Shown one piece after another: positions 1-7,372 of a DNA stretch of 7,797 nt. Both the position numbers and the translations under genes were made by a program. Where the stretch lies: positions 1 to 7,797 of the forward strand of contig JAJXXG010000683.1 of assembly GCA_021781255.1 (NCBI GenBank). The letters are read 5' to 3'. This stretch comes from Acidobacteriota bacterium (GTDB lineage: Bacteria; Acidobacteriota; Terriglobia; Terriglobales; Acidobacteriaceae). Each line of letters starts with the position of its first letter. Position 1 is the stretch's first letter. Below the pieces are notes generated by a model, which worked only from the letters and a program-made list of their open reading frames with translations, made no database searches and was not told the origin of the DNA.

Positions 1-1
1 G

Positions 2-1741
2 CATGAAAACGGCATCCCCTTCCGTGCCGTCGAGCTCGAGGACCTGCGCAATCGTCCGGAGATTCTCGATGCGCTCGCCCTTGCCCGCGCTCTGCTCAAT
101 CCCTTTGATCGAGTCGCCTGGTTTGGCCTTCTGCGCGCGCCATGGTGCGGTCTTTCGCTCGCCGATCTCCACATCCTCGCCGGCGAAGATACAGGCCGCT
201 CCATTCGCACACTTCTCGTCGAACGCGCTGCTGGTCTCAGTCCTTTCGGTCAGTCCGCCGTGCAGCGTCTCACCCGCGCACTCGATTCCTTCCCTGACCT
301 TCGCGCCCGTCAACCCCTCGCCGCGCTCGGCACAACTCTGCAACAAATCTGGCTCAGCCTCGGCGGCGCTGCCTGCGTGGATGCAACCGCGCTTGCCAAC
401 CTTGACCTGCTGTGGTCCTGCCTTGATGCGCTTCCCGCCGGTGAATCCGATCTCCTCGGTTCCGCGCTCGACATCGCACTCAGCAACCTCACCGCGGTCC
501 CTGATCCTGCAGCCTCCTCGGAAGATGGCGTCCAGCTCATGACCATCCACAAATCCAAGGGCCTCGAGTTCGAAGTCGTTCTCGTTCCGGAGCTGCAGGC
601 ACGCACCGCTGGCAACTCGTCGGTAAAACTCCTCTCCTGGCTCGAGCGCGGCCTCGCCGAGCCAACTTCCGATGGCGCCGTCACGGAGTTCCTCGTCGCG
701 CCAATCCAGACCAAGGGCGCCGAGCGCAGCAACACAAAAACCTGGGTGGACAAAGTCCGCGCCGATCGCGAAAAGCAGGAACTGCGCCGCCTTCTTTATG
801 TCGCCGCTACGCGTGCCCGCGATGAGCTCCACATCTTCGCCCGCCCTGAATACAAATTCCGCAATGGCGCGCCACAGCTTGCCGAGCCGTCCAACACACT
901 CCTCGCCACTGCATGGCCCGCGCTTGACGATGAAATATCCGCTCAATTCGAAGCTTGGTCCGCGCGACAAGCATCGCAAGAATCCGCCGATCAAACTCTC
1001 GAGACTGTCTTCGCCACACAGGAAAATTCTGCGGCCGATTTTCTTGCGCGGCATCCGGCAATCCTTCGCCGTCTGCCAGCCAGCTTCGAACCGCCCGCGC
1101 TCCCCGCGTCGTATGCAGTCTCTGGCGGTTCTCTCCCCGACATCGCCACACGTCGCCTCTATGAGCGCCACCAGGGTGGCATTCTTTCACGCGTCCTCGG
1201 CACCATTGTGCACACACTCTTTGAGGAGCTCTCCCGCCTCTGCACACCACTCGAAATGCGCACAGCTGTCGAATCACTCCGTGCTCTTCAGCCGCGGCTC
1301 GCCGCACAGGCTCGCGCCGCTGGCCTCATGCCGTCCCAGGCAACTTCGCTCGTAACACAAGCCTTTGATTTCATCGCACAGTCCGCCGCCGATCCCATCG
1401 CACAATGGATTCTCACGCCGCATCCCGGTGCAGAGTCTGAAGCTGCATGGACCGGAGTCCTCTCTGGTTCTCTTCGCACCGTGCGTATCGACCGTGCTTT
1501 CCGCGCCGGACCTCAGCCCCTCTCTTCAGGCAATGAAATCTGGTGGATTGTCGATTACAAAACCGCGCACGCCGATTCGCTCGACCCCGCGCAGGCTTTA
1601 CCCGAGTTGCGCACCCTCTTCGCGCCGCAGTTGGAGGCATACGCATCCGTGCTGCGTCTGCTTCACGGTCCGCACACGCAACTTCGCGCCGCGCTCTACT
1701 ACCCGCGCCTTCTCAAATTTGACTGGTGGGAAATCGTCTGA
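2..1741 (+). CDS. UvrD/AddA/RecB-like ATP-dependent helicase-nuclease, C-terminal part (5' truncated by window edge)
   Basis: The reading frame is open from the first bases, so the start and the ATP-binding motifs lie outside the window; 579 residues to the TGA are visible, perhaps half of a typical AddA-sized protein. The first ~60 residues (IPFRAVELEDL, then LLRAPWCGLSLADL) resemble the 2B/2A region of exonuclease V beta-type helicases. Helicase motif V is TIHKSKGLEFE (visible residues 181-191) and motif VI is YVAATRARDEL (266-276), with arginines 271 and 273 of the TRAR element. A RecB-type PD-(D/E)XK nuclease follows: GTIVH (His404), RID (Asp497), IVDYKT (Asp518, Lys520) and QLEAY (543-547), so the nuclease looks intact. 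By family knowledge such proteins unwind and degrade DNA ends during double-strand-break repair, usually with an AddB-like partner, which may be encoded upstream. AddA-like versus RecB-like cannot be settled here, so no symbol is given. The gene ends 5 bp from the convergent phoU. Confidence 0.9.
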   Translation, partial: HENGIPFRAVELEDLRNRPEILDALALARALLNPFDRVAWFGLLRAPWCGLSLADLHILAGEDTGRSIRTLLVERAAGLSPFGQSAVQRLTRALDSFPDLRARQPLAALGTTLQQIWLSLGGAACVDATALANLDLLWSCLDALPAGESDLLGSALDIALSNLTAVPDPAASSEDGVQLMTIHKSKGLEFEVVLVPELQARTAGNSSVKLLSWLERGLAEPTSDGAVTEFLVAPIQTKGAERSNTKTWVDKVRADREKQELRRLLYVAATRARDELHIFARPEYKFRNGAPQLAEPSNTLLATAWPALDDEISAQFEAWSARQASQESADQTLETVFATQENSAADFLARHPAILRRLPASFEPPALPASYAVSGGSLPDIATRRLYERHQGGILSRVLGTIVHTLFEELSRLCTPLEMRTAVESLRALQPRLAAQARAAGLMPSQATSLVTQAFDFIAQSAADPIAQWILTPHPGAESEAAWTGVLSGSLRTVRIDRAFRAGPQPLSSGNEIWWIVDYKTAHADSLDPAQALPELRTLFAPQLEAYASVLRLLHGPHTQLRAALYYPRLLKFDWWEIV

Positions 1742-1746
1742 GCCGT

Positions 1747-2475
1747 TCAGCTGGTAGTTGCGCCGTCCGTGCTCTGGCCGTCGTCTTTGGCTTTGCCGCC
1801 CTTTTGAGCCTTCGCGACGCTCTTCGCATGCCGAACATCCGCGCCTTGTACCCAGAAAATCACATCTTCGGCAATATTCGTCGCATGGTCCGCCACCCGC
1901 TCCAGAGCCCGGCAAATCATCAGCGCATTCAGCGCCTGAGGCGCCAGGTGGCTCTGCTCTTCCATCACCTGAGTCAGCGCTTTGTAGGCCGCGCGGTTCA
2001 TCGCATCCACAGCATCATCCATTGTCAGTACGCCGCGAGCAGTCTCCGCATCGCCTTCAATAAATGACTGCAGGCTCTTGCGTACCATCTCCGTGGCCAG
2101 TGACGCCATCTTCGGAATATCCACCGGCAGATCGGTCGCAGCCATCTGCTCCATGCTGCGCACGCGGTCGCTGATGCTCTTCGCAGCGTCGCCCACGCGT
2201 TCCAGGTCTGCGTTGATTTTGATAACGCTCAGAATAAAGCGCAGATCCACAGCCATCGGCTGTTCCATCGCCAGCAAATCCAGAGCCGTCTGGTCAATCT
2301 CGCGCTCCATCCGGTTGATCGCATTCTCGCTGCGGCTCACCAGATCACAGATTGACAGATCGCGCACACGATATGCCTCAATCGCACGCTGGATTGACTG
2401 CTCAGCCAGCCCGGCCATCACCAGCAGGTTTTCCTTCAGCTCATCCAGGCTCTGTTGAAAGCGAATCCGTGTCAT
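1747..2475 (-). CDS. phoU: Phosphate transport/signalling regulator PhoU
   Basis: The 242-residue protein shows the two tandem three-helix PhoU repeats. The metal-binding E/DxxxD signatures are [14 protein letters not shown] (residues 90-103) in the first repeat and [19 protein letters not shown] (190-208) in the second. The N-terminus ([19 protein letters not shown]) is also typical. By family knowledge PhoU is a cytoplasmic protein that damps Pst transporter activity and keeps the PhoR/PhoB-type two-component system off when phosphate is ample. The start codon overlaps the stop codon of pstB (ATGA, 4 bp), which indicates translational coupling and one transcript; only a weak GGCAGG-like ribosome site lies upstream. 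The last ~28 residues (215-242) form a hydrophilic Lys/Gly/Asp/Ser-rich tail after the second repeat, probably disordered. The gene ends 5 bp from the convergent helicase gene. Confidence 0.96.
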   Translation of the reverse strand: MTRIRFQQSLDELKENLLVMAGLAEQSIQRAIEAYRVRDLSICDLVSRSENAINRMEREIDQTALDLLAMEQPMAVDLRFILSVIKINADLERVGDAAKSISDRVRSMEQMAATDLPVDIPKMASLATEMVRKSLQSFIEGDAETARGVLTMDDAVDAMNRAAYKALTQVMEEQSHLAPQALNALMICRALERVADHATNIAEDVIFWVQGADVRHAKSVAKAQKGGKAKDDGQSTDGATTS

Positions 2476-3230
2476 CCAAACCTGCCCGTAATGTAGTCCT
2501 CTGTCCGCTTGTCGCTCGGGTTCGTAAAAATCTTGTGCGTCGAGTCGAACTCCACCATCCGCCCGTTCAAAAAGAACCCGGTCTTCTCCGCAACGCGCGC
2601 TGCCTGCTGCATGTTGTGCGTCACGATCACGATAGTGTACTGCGATTTCAGCTGAAAAATCAGATCTTCAATCTTTGATGTGGAAACCGGGTCCAGCGCC
2701 GAGGCCGGCTCGTCCATCAGCAGCACCTCAGGATCCACCGCAAGCGCCCGCGCAATGCACAGCCGCTGTTGCTGGCCGCCGCTCAGGCTCGCGCCTGACT
2801 TCTTCTTCAAGTCGTCCTTCACTTCGTCCCACAAGGCCGAATTCTTCAGCGACTTCTCAACAATCTCATCCAGCGCACGCCGGTTCCTGAAGCCGTTCAG
2901 CTTCAGCCCCGCGGCAACATTGTCATAAATCGACATCGTCGGAAACGGATTGGGCCTCTGAAAAACCATGCCCACCCGCCGCCGGATATCCACCGGTTTC
3001 GCGTCGGCATAAATATCCAGGTCGCCAATCTTCACGCTTCCCGTCACACGCGCAATTGGATTCGTCTCATGCATCCGGTTCAGGCAACGCACAAACGTGC
3101 TCTTGCCGCAGCCCGATGGCCCAATCAAAGCCGTCGCATGATTCGCTGGAATATGCAGGTTGATGTCCTGCAGAGTGTGATTCGTACCATACCACGCGTT
3201 CAGGTTGGTCACTTCAATGCCAACACCCAC
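2472..3230 (-). CDS. pstB: Phosphate ABC transporter ATP-binding protein PstB
   Basis: The 252-residue protein is a complete ABC ATPase of the PstB family. Visible motifs: Walker [10 protein letters not shown] (residues 37-45), followed by the PstB-typical [11 protein letters not shown]-loop VFQRPNPFP (Gln91), also PstB-typical; signature LSGGQQQR (149-156); Walker [14 protein letters not shown] (169-181); and H-loop His205 in IVTHNMQQA. It would power import of inorganic phosphate through a PstC/PstA channel fed by PstS. The start is GTG at 3230: an in-frame TAA sits immediately upstream, so the gene cannot start earlier, and AAAGGGG lies 8 nt before the GTG. It is followed by phoU with a 4-bp overlap. 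Unusually, no pstA, pstC or pstS precedes it in the window; the upstream neighbour is a divergent glycosidase gene, so the permease genes must be elsewhere. Confidence 0.97.
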   Translation of the reverse strand: MGVGIEVTNLNAWYGTNHTLQDINLHIPANHATALIGPSGCGKSTFVRCLNRMHETNPIARVTGSVKIGDLDIYADAKPVDIRRRVGMVFQRPNPFPTMSIYDNVAAGLKLNGFRNRRALDEIVEKSLKNSALWDEVKDDLKKKSGASLSGGQQQRLCIARALAVDPEVLLMDEPASALDPVSTSKIEDLIFQLKSQYTIVIVTHNMQQAARVAEKTGFFLNGRMVEFDSTHKIFTNPSDKRTEDYITGRFG

Positions 3231-3238
3231 TTAACTCG

Positions 3239-3245
3239 CCCCTTT
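3239..3245 (-). promoter_or_regulatory. Ribosome binding site of pstB
   Basis: On the minus strand this reads AAAGGGG and lies 8 nt before the GTG at 3230. It is the clearest Shine-Dalgarno in the window and supports the GTG start, which directly follows an in-frame TAA. Confidence 0.7.
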
Positions 3246-3565
3246 CAGCACACCCGGCTTGTATCAAATCCTACCAGTGAAGCCGCCGGAACGATTACTG
3301 CAATCCTCACCGCAAACCGCGCCAACACGGTCACATCATCAGAACCGCGAACCTCAATGTCGCCGACTGCACGTGATCGTCATCCTTGGAAGGTCCCCAT
3401 CCACCCGCGCCAACCCGCTGGAACTCAGCGGAGACTGCCGAATCTTCCGCCGCTCTTTACGCTGCCGAAACAGCCACTCCTCGGCTTTACTCCGCGGAAG
3501 CGCGCGTCCAAAACCCATCTTCCTGGTCCGTTTGGATGACTCCTCTTTCAGGCACGTCGAAACTC

Positions 3566-3631
3566 GCCTATATTAGGCTACCGGCTCAATATAAACAGAA
3601 GGTTACAACGCTGCAAAATCAAATGTATAGG
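3566..3631 (+). promoter_or_regulatory. Probable promoter/operator region of the GH78 gene
   Basis: An AT-rich pocket contains three -10-like boxes: TATATT (3569-3574), TATAAA (3590-3595) and TATAGG (3626-3631). None has a strong -35; the third has a weak TTACAA 17 nt upstream. Two inverted repeats overlap the area. One is a perfect GCCTA-TAT-TAGGC (3566-3578), which includes the first -10-like box. The other is a CG-centred TTACAACGCTGCAA (3603-3616), in which 5 of 7 base pairs are symmetric, the architecture of LacI/GalR-family operators. With a LacI-family gene just downstream of the glycosidase, this is a reasonable operator candidate. The exact promoter is uncertain. Confidence 0.35.
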
Positions 3632-3697
3632 GACCATAAATACTCACAGCCCGCCTCTTTCCTGTACCCTTGTGTGCGGTAATTCTCTCAGCCCGCC

Positions 3698-6190
3698 ATG
3701 CGCTCTTATTTCACCGCCCTTCCTGTTGTCCTCGCAGTCTCGGCCCTCGCCGTCCCCACGCTCTTCGCCCAGCCTGCTCCCGTGCCAGCCGCCACCTCCC
3801 CGCTCCCGCCCGATCCGCCTCACCATGACTGGCACGCCTCCTGGATTACCGATCCCGCCGCGCCCCTGCGCGAGCCCCTCGTTCTTCACTTCCGACGCAC
3901 CCTCACTCTGGCCGCCATCCCTGCGCATTATGTCGTCCGTGTCAGCGCCGACAACCGCTTCATCCTCTACGTCAACGGCCAGCGCATCGGTGACGGCCCT
4001 GCCCGCGGCGACCTCGCCCACTGGCGCTACGAACGCTATGACCTCGCGCCTTATCTCCACACCGGCCAGAACCTCATCGCCGCCACCGTCTGGAACTGGG
4101 GCGTCTATGCACCCATCGCTCAATTCAGTAACCGCACAGCTTTCCTCCTTGAAAGTGAAGCCGTCGGAGAAAACTCCATCAGCACTCCCAAAGACTGGCT
4201 CGTCCAGGAAGACCCCGGCCGTACTCCCTTGCCCCGCTCCACTCTCACGTACACCGCCTACTACGCCGCAGGCCCCGGCGAAAAAGTCGACGCCGCCAAA
4301 ACCGACTGGAGCTGGGATGCACAAACCGTCTCGGGCCAATGGCTCAGGCCCGGCGACCCTATGCGCGAAAGCGCCTACCCCGGCACCAACCGCGCCCACT
4401 CTGCCGACGCCACTGGCGACAACCCCTGGGCTCTCGTCCCTGATACCCTACCGCACCAGCAGTACACTACCGTCAGCCCCGGCCGCATCGTCCGCGTCGA
4501 CTCCATTGCTGCCGAGCAGCCCGGTCTGACCAAATTCCCAGCCTCGCCCGTCACGCTCCCGCCTCACACGCACGTCCATCTCCTCCTCGACCGCCGCACA
4601 CTCACCACCGTCTACCCCGACCTCACCGTCTCCGGTGGCAAAGGCTCCACCATCTGGCTTACCTACTCTGAGGCCCTTTACGACAATCACGGTCACAAAG
4701 GAGACCGCGACGCACTCACGTACACTGACGCGAAAGGCATCGTCCATCCTCGCCGCGCCCTCGGCCTCCGGGACGAATTCCTCCCTGATGGTGGCGACCG
4801 CCGCACCTTCCAGCCGCTCTGGTGGCGCACCTGGCGCTATCTCTCGCTAGACATCACCACCGGCAACCAGCCCCTCACGCTTGACTCTCTCACCTCCCAT
4901 TTCACTGCCTACCCCTTCGTCGAACGTGCCACCTTCACGTCGCCTGACCCCGACCTCGCCAAAATCTGGCAAATCAGTTGGCGCACCGCCCGTCTCGATG
5001 CCCATGAAACCTACATGGACACGCCCTACTATGAGCAGCTCCAGTACATCGGCGACACGCGCATCCAGGCCCTCATCTCTTACGCTGTCACTGGCGACGA
5101 CCGGCTCGCGATTCAGGCCCTCCGCGCATTCAACGATTCCCGTATCCCCGAAGGCATCACCCGCAGTCGCTATCCCAGCTCGCTTCCGCAGAACATCCCC
5201 ACATTTTCTCTTCTCTGGGTCGGCATGCTCCACGACTACTGGATGTATCGCCCCAATCCCGCGCCCGTCCGCAACTCGCTCCCCGGCGTCCGTGGCGTCC
5301 TCGGCTGGTTCGCAAAACACCAGCAGCCAGACGGTCTGCTCAACAATCTCCCCTGGTGGTCATTCATTGACTGGGTTCCCTCCGGCGAAACACCCACCTA
5401 CTCCCGCTCCGGCGAGTCCTGCATCACCACACTCGAATACCTCGGCGCACTCAAAAACGCCGCAGACCTCGAACACGCGCTCGGCGATCCCGTCTTTGCC
5501 GCGCGCGACAGCCAGCGTGCCGCCCACGTCCGCTCCGGCATTTACAGGCAATGTTGGGATGCCTCACGTGGTCTCCTCGCTGACAACCCAGACAAAGCCG
5601 TCTTCTCCCAGCAGGCCAACATTCTCGGCGTCCTCTATGACGTCATCCCCGCCGCCGACCAGAAGCCCGTCCTGCGCAAAATGCTCGCCATCCAGCCCGG
5701 CACCACTCCCAACGGAGTCCTCTCCGCCTCTTACTACTTCCGCTTCTACCTCTCCCGTGCCCTCGACCACGCCGGCATGGCCGATGACTACCTCCAGTCC
5801 ATCGAGCCCTGGCGTCAGCTACTCAAGCTCCACTTCTCCACTTGGCCTGAGACGCCCGGAGTCACTCGCTCCGACTCCCATGCATGGTCCGCCCATCCCA
5901 TTTACGACCTGCTCACCCTCGTCGCCGGAATCGAACCGGCCAGTCCCGGCTTCCGCACCGTCCGCATCGCGCCCCATCTCGGCTCGCTCCCATCGCTCAC
6001 CGCCACCTTCCCTCATCCCAACGGCGAAATCCGCGTTGAATACCGCCGCACATCTTCCGGCCTCCGAGCTTCCATCACTCTTCCCGCCGGCCTCTCCGGT
6101 TCCTTCGTCTATTCCGGCCGCTCCCTTCCGCTCCATCATGGCGTCAACCGGATCCTCGTTGCATCCCAGTCTCCCTCCCGACAACGGTAA
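3698..6190 (+). CDS. Secreted GH78 alpha-L-rhamnosidase-type glycoside hydrolase
   Basis: The 830-residue product begins with a signal peptide: an Arg near the N-terminus, a hydrophobic core (residues 5-23) and a likely cleavage after LFA (24/25). It is therefore exported to the periplasm or outside. The order matches GH78 enzymes: an N-terminal beta-sandwich (~55-235; YVNGQRIGDGPARGD at 91-105); a central beta domain (~275-400) ending in the conserved LWWRTWRYLSL (374-384); an (alpha/alpha)6 catalytic barrel (~415-745); and a C-terminal beta domain introduced by VRIAPHLG (755-762). The acid-side motif MDTPYYEQLQYIGD supplies Asp441, Glu446 and Asp453, with the 5- and 7-residue spacing known from characterised rhamnosidases. 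The usual general-base Glu is not obvious: SHAWSAHPIYDLL (727-739) has Tyr736/Asp737 there. The enzyme likely releases alpha-L-rhamnose or a related sugar from glycans; substrate is unproven. No strong ribosome site precedes the ATG, but the signal peptide fixes the start. A LacI-family gene follows 101 bp later. Confidence 0.88.
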   Translation: MRSYFTALPVVLAVSALAVPTLFAQPAPVPAATSPLPPDPPHHDWHASWITDPAAPLREPLVLHFRRTLTLAAIPAHYVVRVSADNRFILYVNGQRIGDGPARGDLAHWRYERYDLAPYLHTGQNLIAATVWNWGVYAPIAQFSNRTAFLLESEAVGENSISTPKDWLVQEDPGRTPLPRSTLTYTAYYAAGPGEKVDAAKTDWSWDAQTVSGQWLRPGDPMRESAYPGTNRAHSADATGDNPWALVPDTLPHQQYTTVSPGRIVRVDSIAAEQPGLTKFPASPVTLPPHTHVHLLLDRRTLTTVYPDLTVSGGKGSTIWLTYSEALYDNHGHKGDRDALTYTDAKGIVHPRRALGLRDEFLPDGGDRRTFQPLWWRTWRYLSLDITTGNQPLTLDSLTSHFTAYPFVERATFTSPDPDLAKIWQISWRTARLDAHETYMDTPYYEQLQYIGDTRIQALISYAVTGDDRLAIQALRAFNDSRIPEGITRSRYPSSLPQNIPTFSLLWVGMLHDYWMYRPNPAPVRNSLPGVRGVLGWFAKHQQPDGLLNNLPWWSFIDWVPSGETPTYSRSGESCITTLEYLGALKNAADLEHALGDPVFAARDSQRAAHVRSGIYRQCWDASRGLLADNPDKAVFSQQANILGVLYDVIPAADQKPVLRKMLAIQPGTTPNGVLSASYYFRFYLSRALDHAGMADDYLQSIEPWRQLLKLHFSTWPETPGVTRSDSHAWSAHPIYDLLTLVAGIEPASPGFRTVRIAPHLGSLPSLTATFPHPNGEIRVEYRRTSSGLRASITLPAGLSGSFVYSGRSLPLHHGVNRILVASQSPSRQR

Positions 6191-6244
6191 ACGTATCCGT
6201 AATCCCCCCGTCTATTTCAACTGTCAAAACCCACCTATCTCCCT

Positions 6245-6259
6245 TTGATAAATCGGTTT
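6245..6259 (+). promoter_or_regulatory. Candidate promoter element and LacI-type half-palindrome upstream of the regulator gene
   Basis: The 101-bp gap between the glycosidase and the regulator contains TTGATA (6245-6250, five of six matches to a -35 box), but no good -10 at normal spacing. Overlapping it is AAATCGGTTT (6250-6259): AAA-N-CG-N-TTT is the symmetric core seen in many LacI/GalR operators. It lies 32 bp before the start codon, where binding could give autoregulation. No intrinsic terminator was seen after the glycosidase, so read-through from it is also possible. Confidence 0.3.
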
Positions 6260-6291
6260 CCCCTACCGCAGAAACGTGTTAAAACTCGAAC

Positions 6292-7362
6292 ATGGCAAAG
6301 GCTAAAGGTCCAGAGCCCTCAGGTCACGTCAATCTGCGCACACTTGCTGACCACCTGGGACTCTCACAGACCACAGTCTCTCTCGTCCTCAACAATTCCC
6401 CATCCGGGAAATCCATCCCCCAGGAGACGCGCAATCGCGTCCTTGAAGCTGCCACCCGCTTCAACTATCGGCCCAATTACTTCGCGCGATCTCTACGCCA
6501 AAGCCGCTCCATGAGCGTCGGCGTCCTCGCACCTGATCTTTCTGAGGGCTACTTCACGCGCGTCATGAGCGGCGTCGTTCAGGAACTCACTCGCGCGCAC
6601 TACTTCTATTTCACCGCCTGCCATGATTGGAAGCGCGAGTTGCTCGAGCAATATCCGCGCATGCTTGTCGAGCGCGCCGTCGACGGTTTCCTGCTTCTCA
6701 ACTCACCCGCTGACCACATCTCTGTGCCCGTTCCCATCGTCGCCATCTCCGCGCACTGCAAGGCTTCCAACGTCACCAACATTGTTCTCAACCATCACGC
6801 TGCCGTCGTGCAGGCACTCCATCATCTCCATCAGCTCGGCCATCGCCGCATCGCATTCATGCGCGGTCCACGCGCCATCCCTGATTCTGAGTTCCGCTGG
6901 AATTCCATTCAACAGGTCGCACGTGAAATCGGCCTGCGCATTGATCCAAATCTGGTCATTCGCATTGACAGCACCGCCGGATGGTCCAGCAAGTCCGGTT
7001 CCCATCCCATGGCGCCTGAAATCGGCTACAAGCCCATGCGCGCATTGCTCGAAAAGATTCGCGATTTCACCGCAATCTTCTGCTTCAATGACATTGCCGC
7101 CATCGGCGCCATCCGCGCCCTCAAGGAAGCTGGCCTTTCCGTTCCCCAGAACGTCTCCGTCGTCGGCTTTGACGACATTCTCTCCGCAGCTTACTTCGCC
7201 CCCTCGCTCACCACCGTTCGTCAGCCCCTCACGGAAATGGGCCAGCACGGCGCGCAGATTCTCCTTGAACGCATCGCCGACCGCAACAAGCAGTTCCCTT
7301 CTGAGATCGTCATGCAACCTGAATTTGTCGTCCGCGAATCCACCGGCCCGGTTCCCCGTTAG
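6292..7362 (+). CDS. LacI/GalR-family transcriptional regulator
   Basis: The 356-residue protein has the full family plan. An N-terminal helix-turn-helix (residues ~13-40) reads LRTLADHLGLSQTTVSLVLN, with recognition helix 26-34. RVLEAATRFNYRPN (49-62) and the hinge helix NYFARSLR (62-69) follow. The rest is a periplasmic-binding-protein-like sugar sensor and dimerisation domain starting at SVGVLAPDLSEGYF (75-88), with family landmarks GHRRIAFMRG, FNDIAAIGAI (Phe265-Asp267 onward), VVGFDDI (290-296) and PSLTTVRQP. It should bind operator DNA as a dimer and release it, or bind it, on sensing a small ligand. The position directly after the GH78 gene suggests control of that gene and a sugar product such as rhamnose as effector; this is inference. 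An in-frame TAA lies 10 bp upstream, so the ATG at 6292 is the only possible start although it has no clear Shine-Dalgarno. The N-terminal 12 residues before the HTH are a short Lys/Pro-containing extension. Confidence 0.95.
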   Translation: MAKAKGPEPSGHVNLRTLADHLGLSQTTVSLVLNNSPSGKSIPQETRNRVLEAATRFNYRPNYFARSLRQSRSMSVGVLAPDLSEGYFTRVMSGVVQELTRAHYFYFTACHDWKRELLEQYPRMLVERAVDGFLLLNSPADHISVPVPIVAISAHCKASNVTNIVLNHHAAVVQALHHLHQLGHRRIAFMRGPRAIPDSEFRWNSIQQVAREIGLRIDPNLVIRIDSTAGWSSKSGSHPMAPEIGYKPMRALLEKIRDFTAIFCFNDIAAIGAIRALKEAGLSVPQNVSVVGFDDILSAAYFAPSLTTVRQPLTEMGQHGAQILLERIADRNKQFPSEIVMQPEFVVRESTGPVPR

Positions 7363-7372
7363 CCGCATCCAC

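Larger units (their letters stand above)
3231..3697. other. Divergent intergenic region between pstB and the GH78 gene
   Basis: This 467-bp stretch holds no recognisable protein gene. On the minus strand just upstream of pstB, where pstA would be expected, no frame gives a membrane-protein-like translation. The left part carries the pstB ribosome site; no convincing pho box or sigma-70 promoter for pstB was seen. The right part (about 3560-3660) is clearly richer in A/T than its surroundings and probably carries the glycosidase promoter and operator. A 54-codon basic minus-strand frame (3518-3354) is discussed as a weak candidate in the findings. The only repeats are short: a direct CTGCCGAA (3435-3442, 3462-3469) and a CTTCCGC/GCGGAAG inverted pair (3444-3450, 3494-3500). 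Confidence 0.6.

Noticed and set aside
3444..3500. CTTCCGC / GCGGAAG inverted pair with a 43-nt loop
   Set aside because: Seven-base arms this far apart are expected by chance in GC-rich DNA, and no U-run or conserved RNA shape accompanies them.
3069..3539. 156-codon plus-strand frame running from inside pstB (antisense) into the intergenic region
   Set aside because: The first part is antisense to the PstB Walker A region and the rest has no recognisable features or ribosome site.
3386..3682. 98-codon plus-strand frame just before the GH78 gene
   Set aside because: No family resemblance, no ribosome site, and it runs through the AT-rich pocket that looks regulatory.
3644..4399. 251-codon minus-strand frame opposite the GH78 N-terminus
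   Set aside because: The Gly/Val/Ala/Glu-rich translation is the antisense image of C-rich codons; it has no motifs and no ribosome site.
3672..4529. 285-codon Pro/Ser/Ala-rich plus-strand frame at the start of the GH78 gene
   Set aside because: It overlaps the signal peptide and N-terminal domain of the glycosidase, has low-complexity composition and no recognisable features.
6184..6200. ACGG-9 nt-CCGT inverted repeat at the end of the GH78 gene as a terminator
   Set aside because: The stem is only four base pairs and is followed by a C-run rather than a T-run.
4881..6248. 455-codon open frame on the plus strand inside the GH78 gene
   Set aside because: Its translation is a monotonous Ser/Pro/Ala/Thr mixture without motifs, whereas the overlapping frame encodes a clear GH78 protein. 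C-rich composition with few stop codons explains it.
7342..7352. ACCGGCCCGGT palindrome near the end of the LacI-family gene as a terminator
   Set aside because: It lies within coding sequence, would leave almost no loop, and is not followed by a T-run on either strand.
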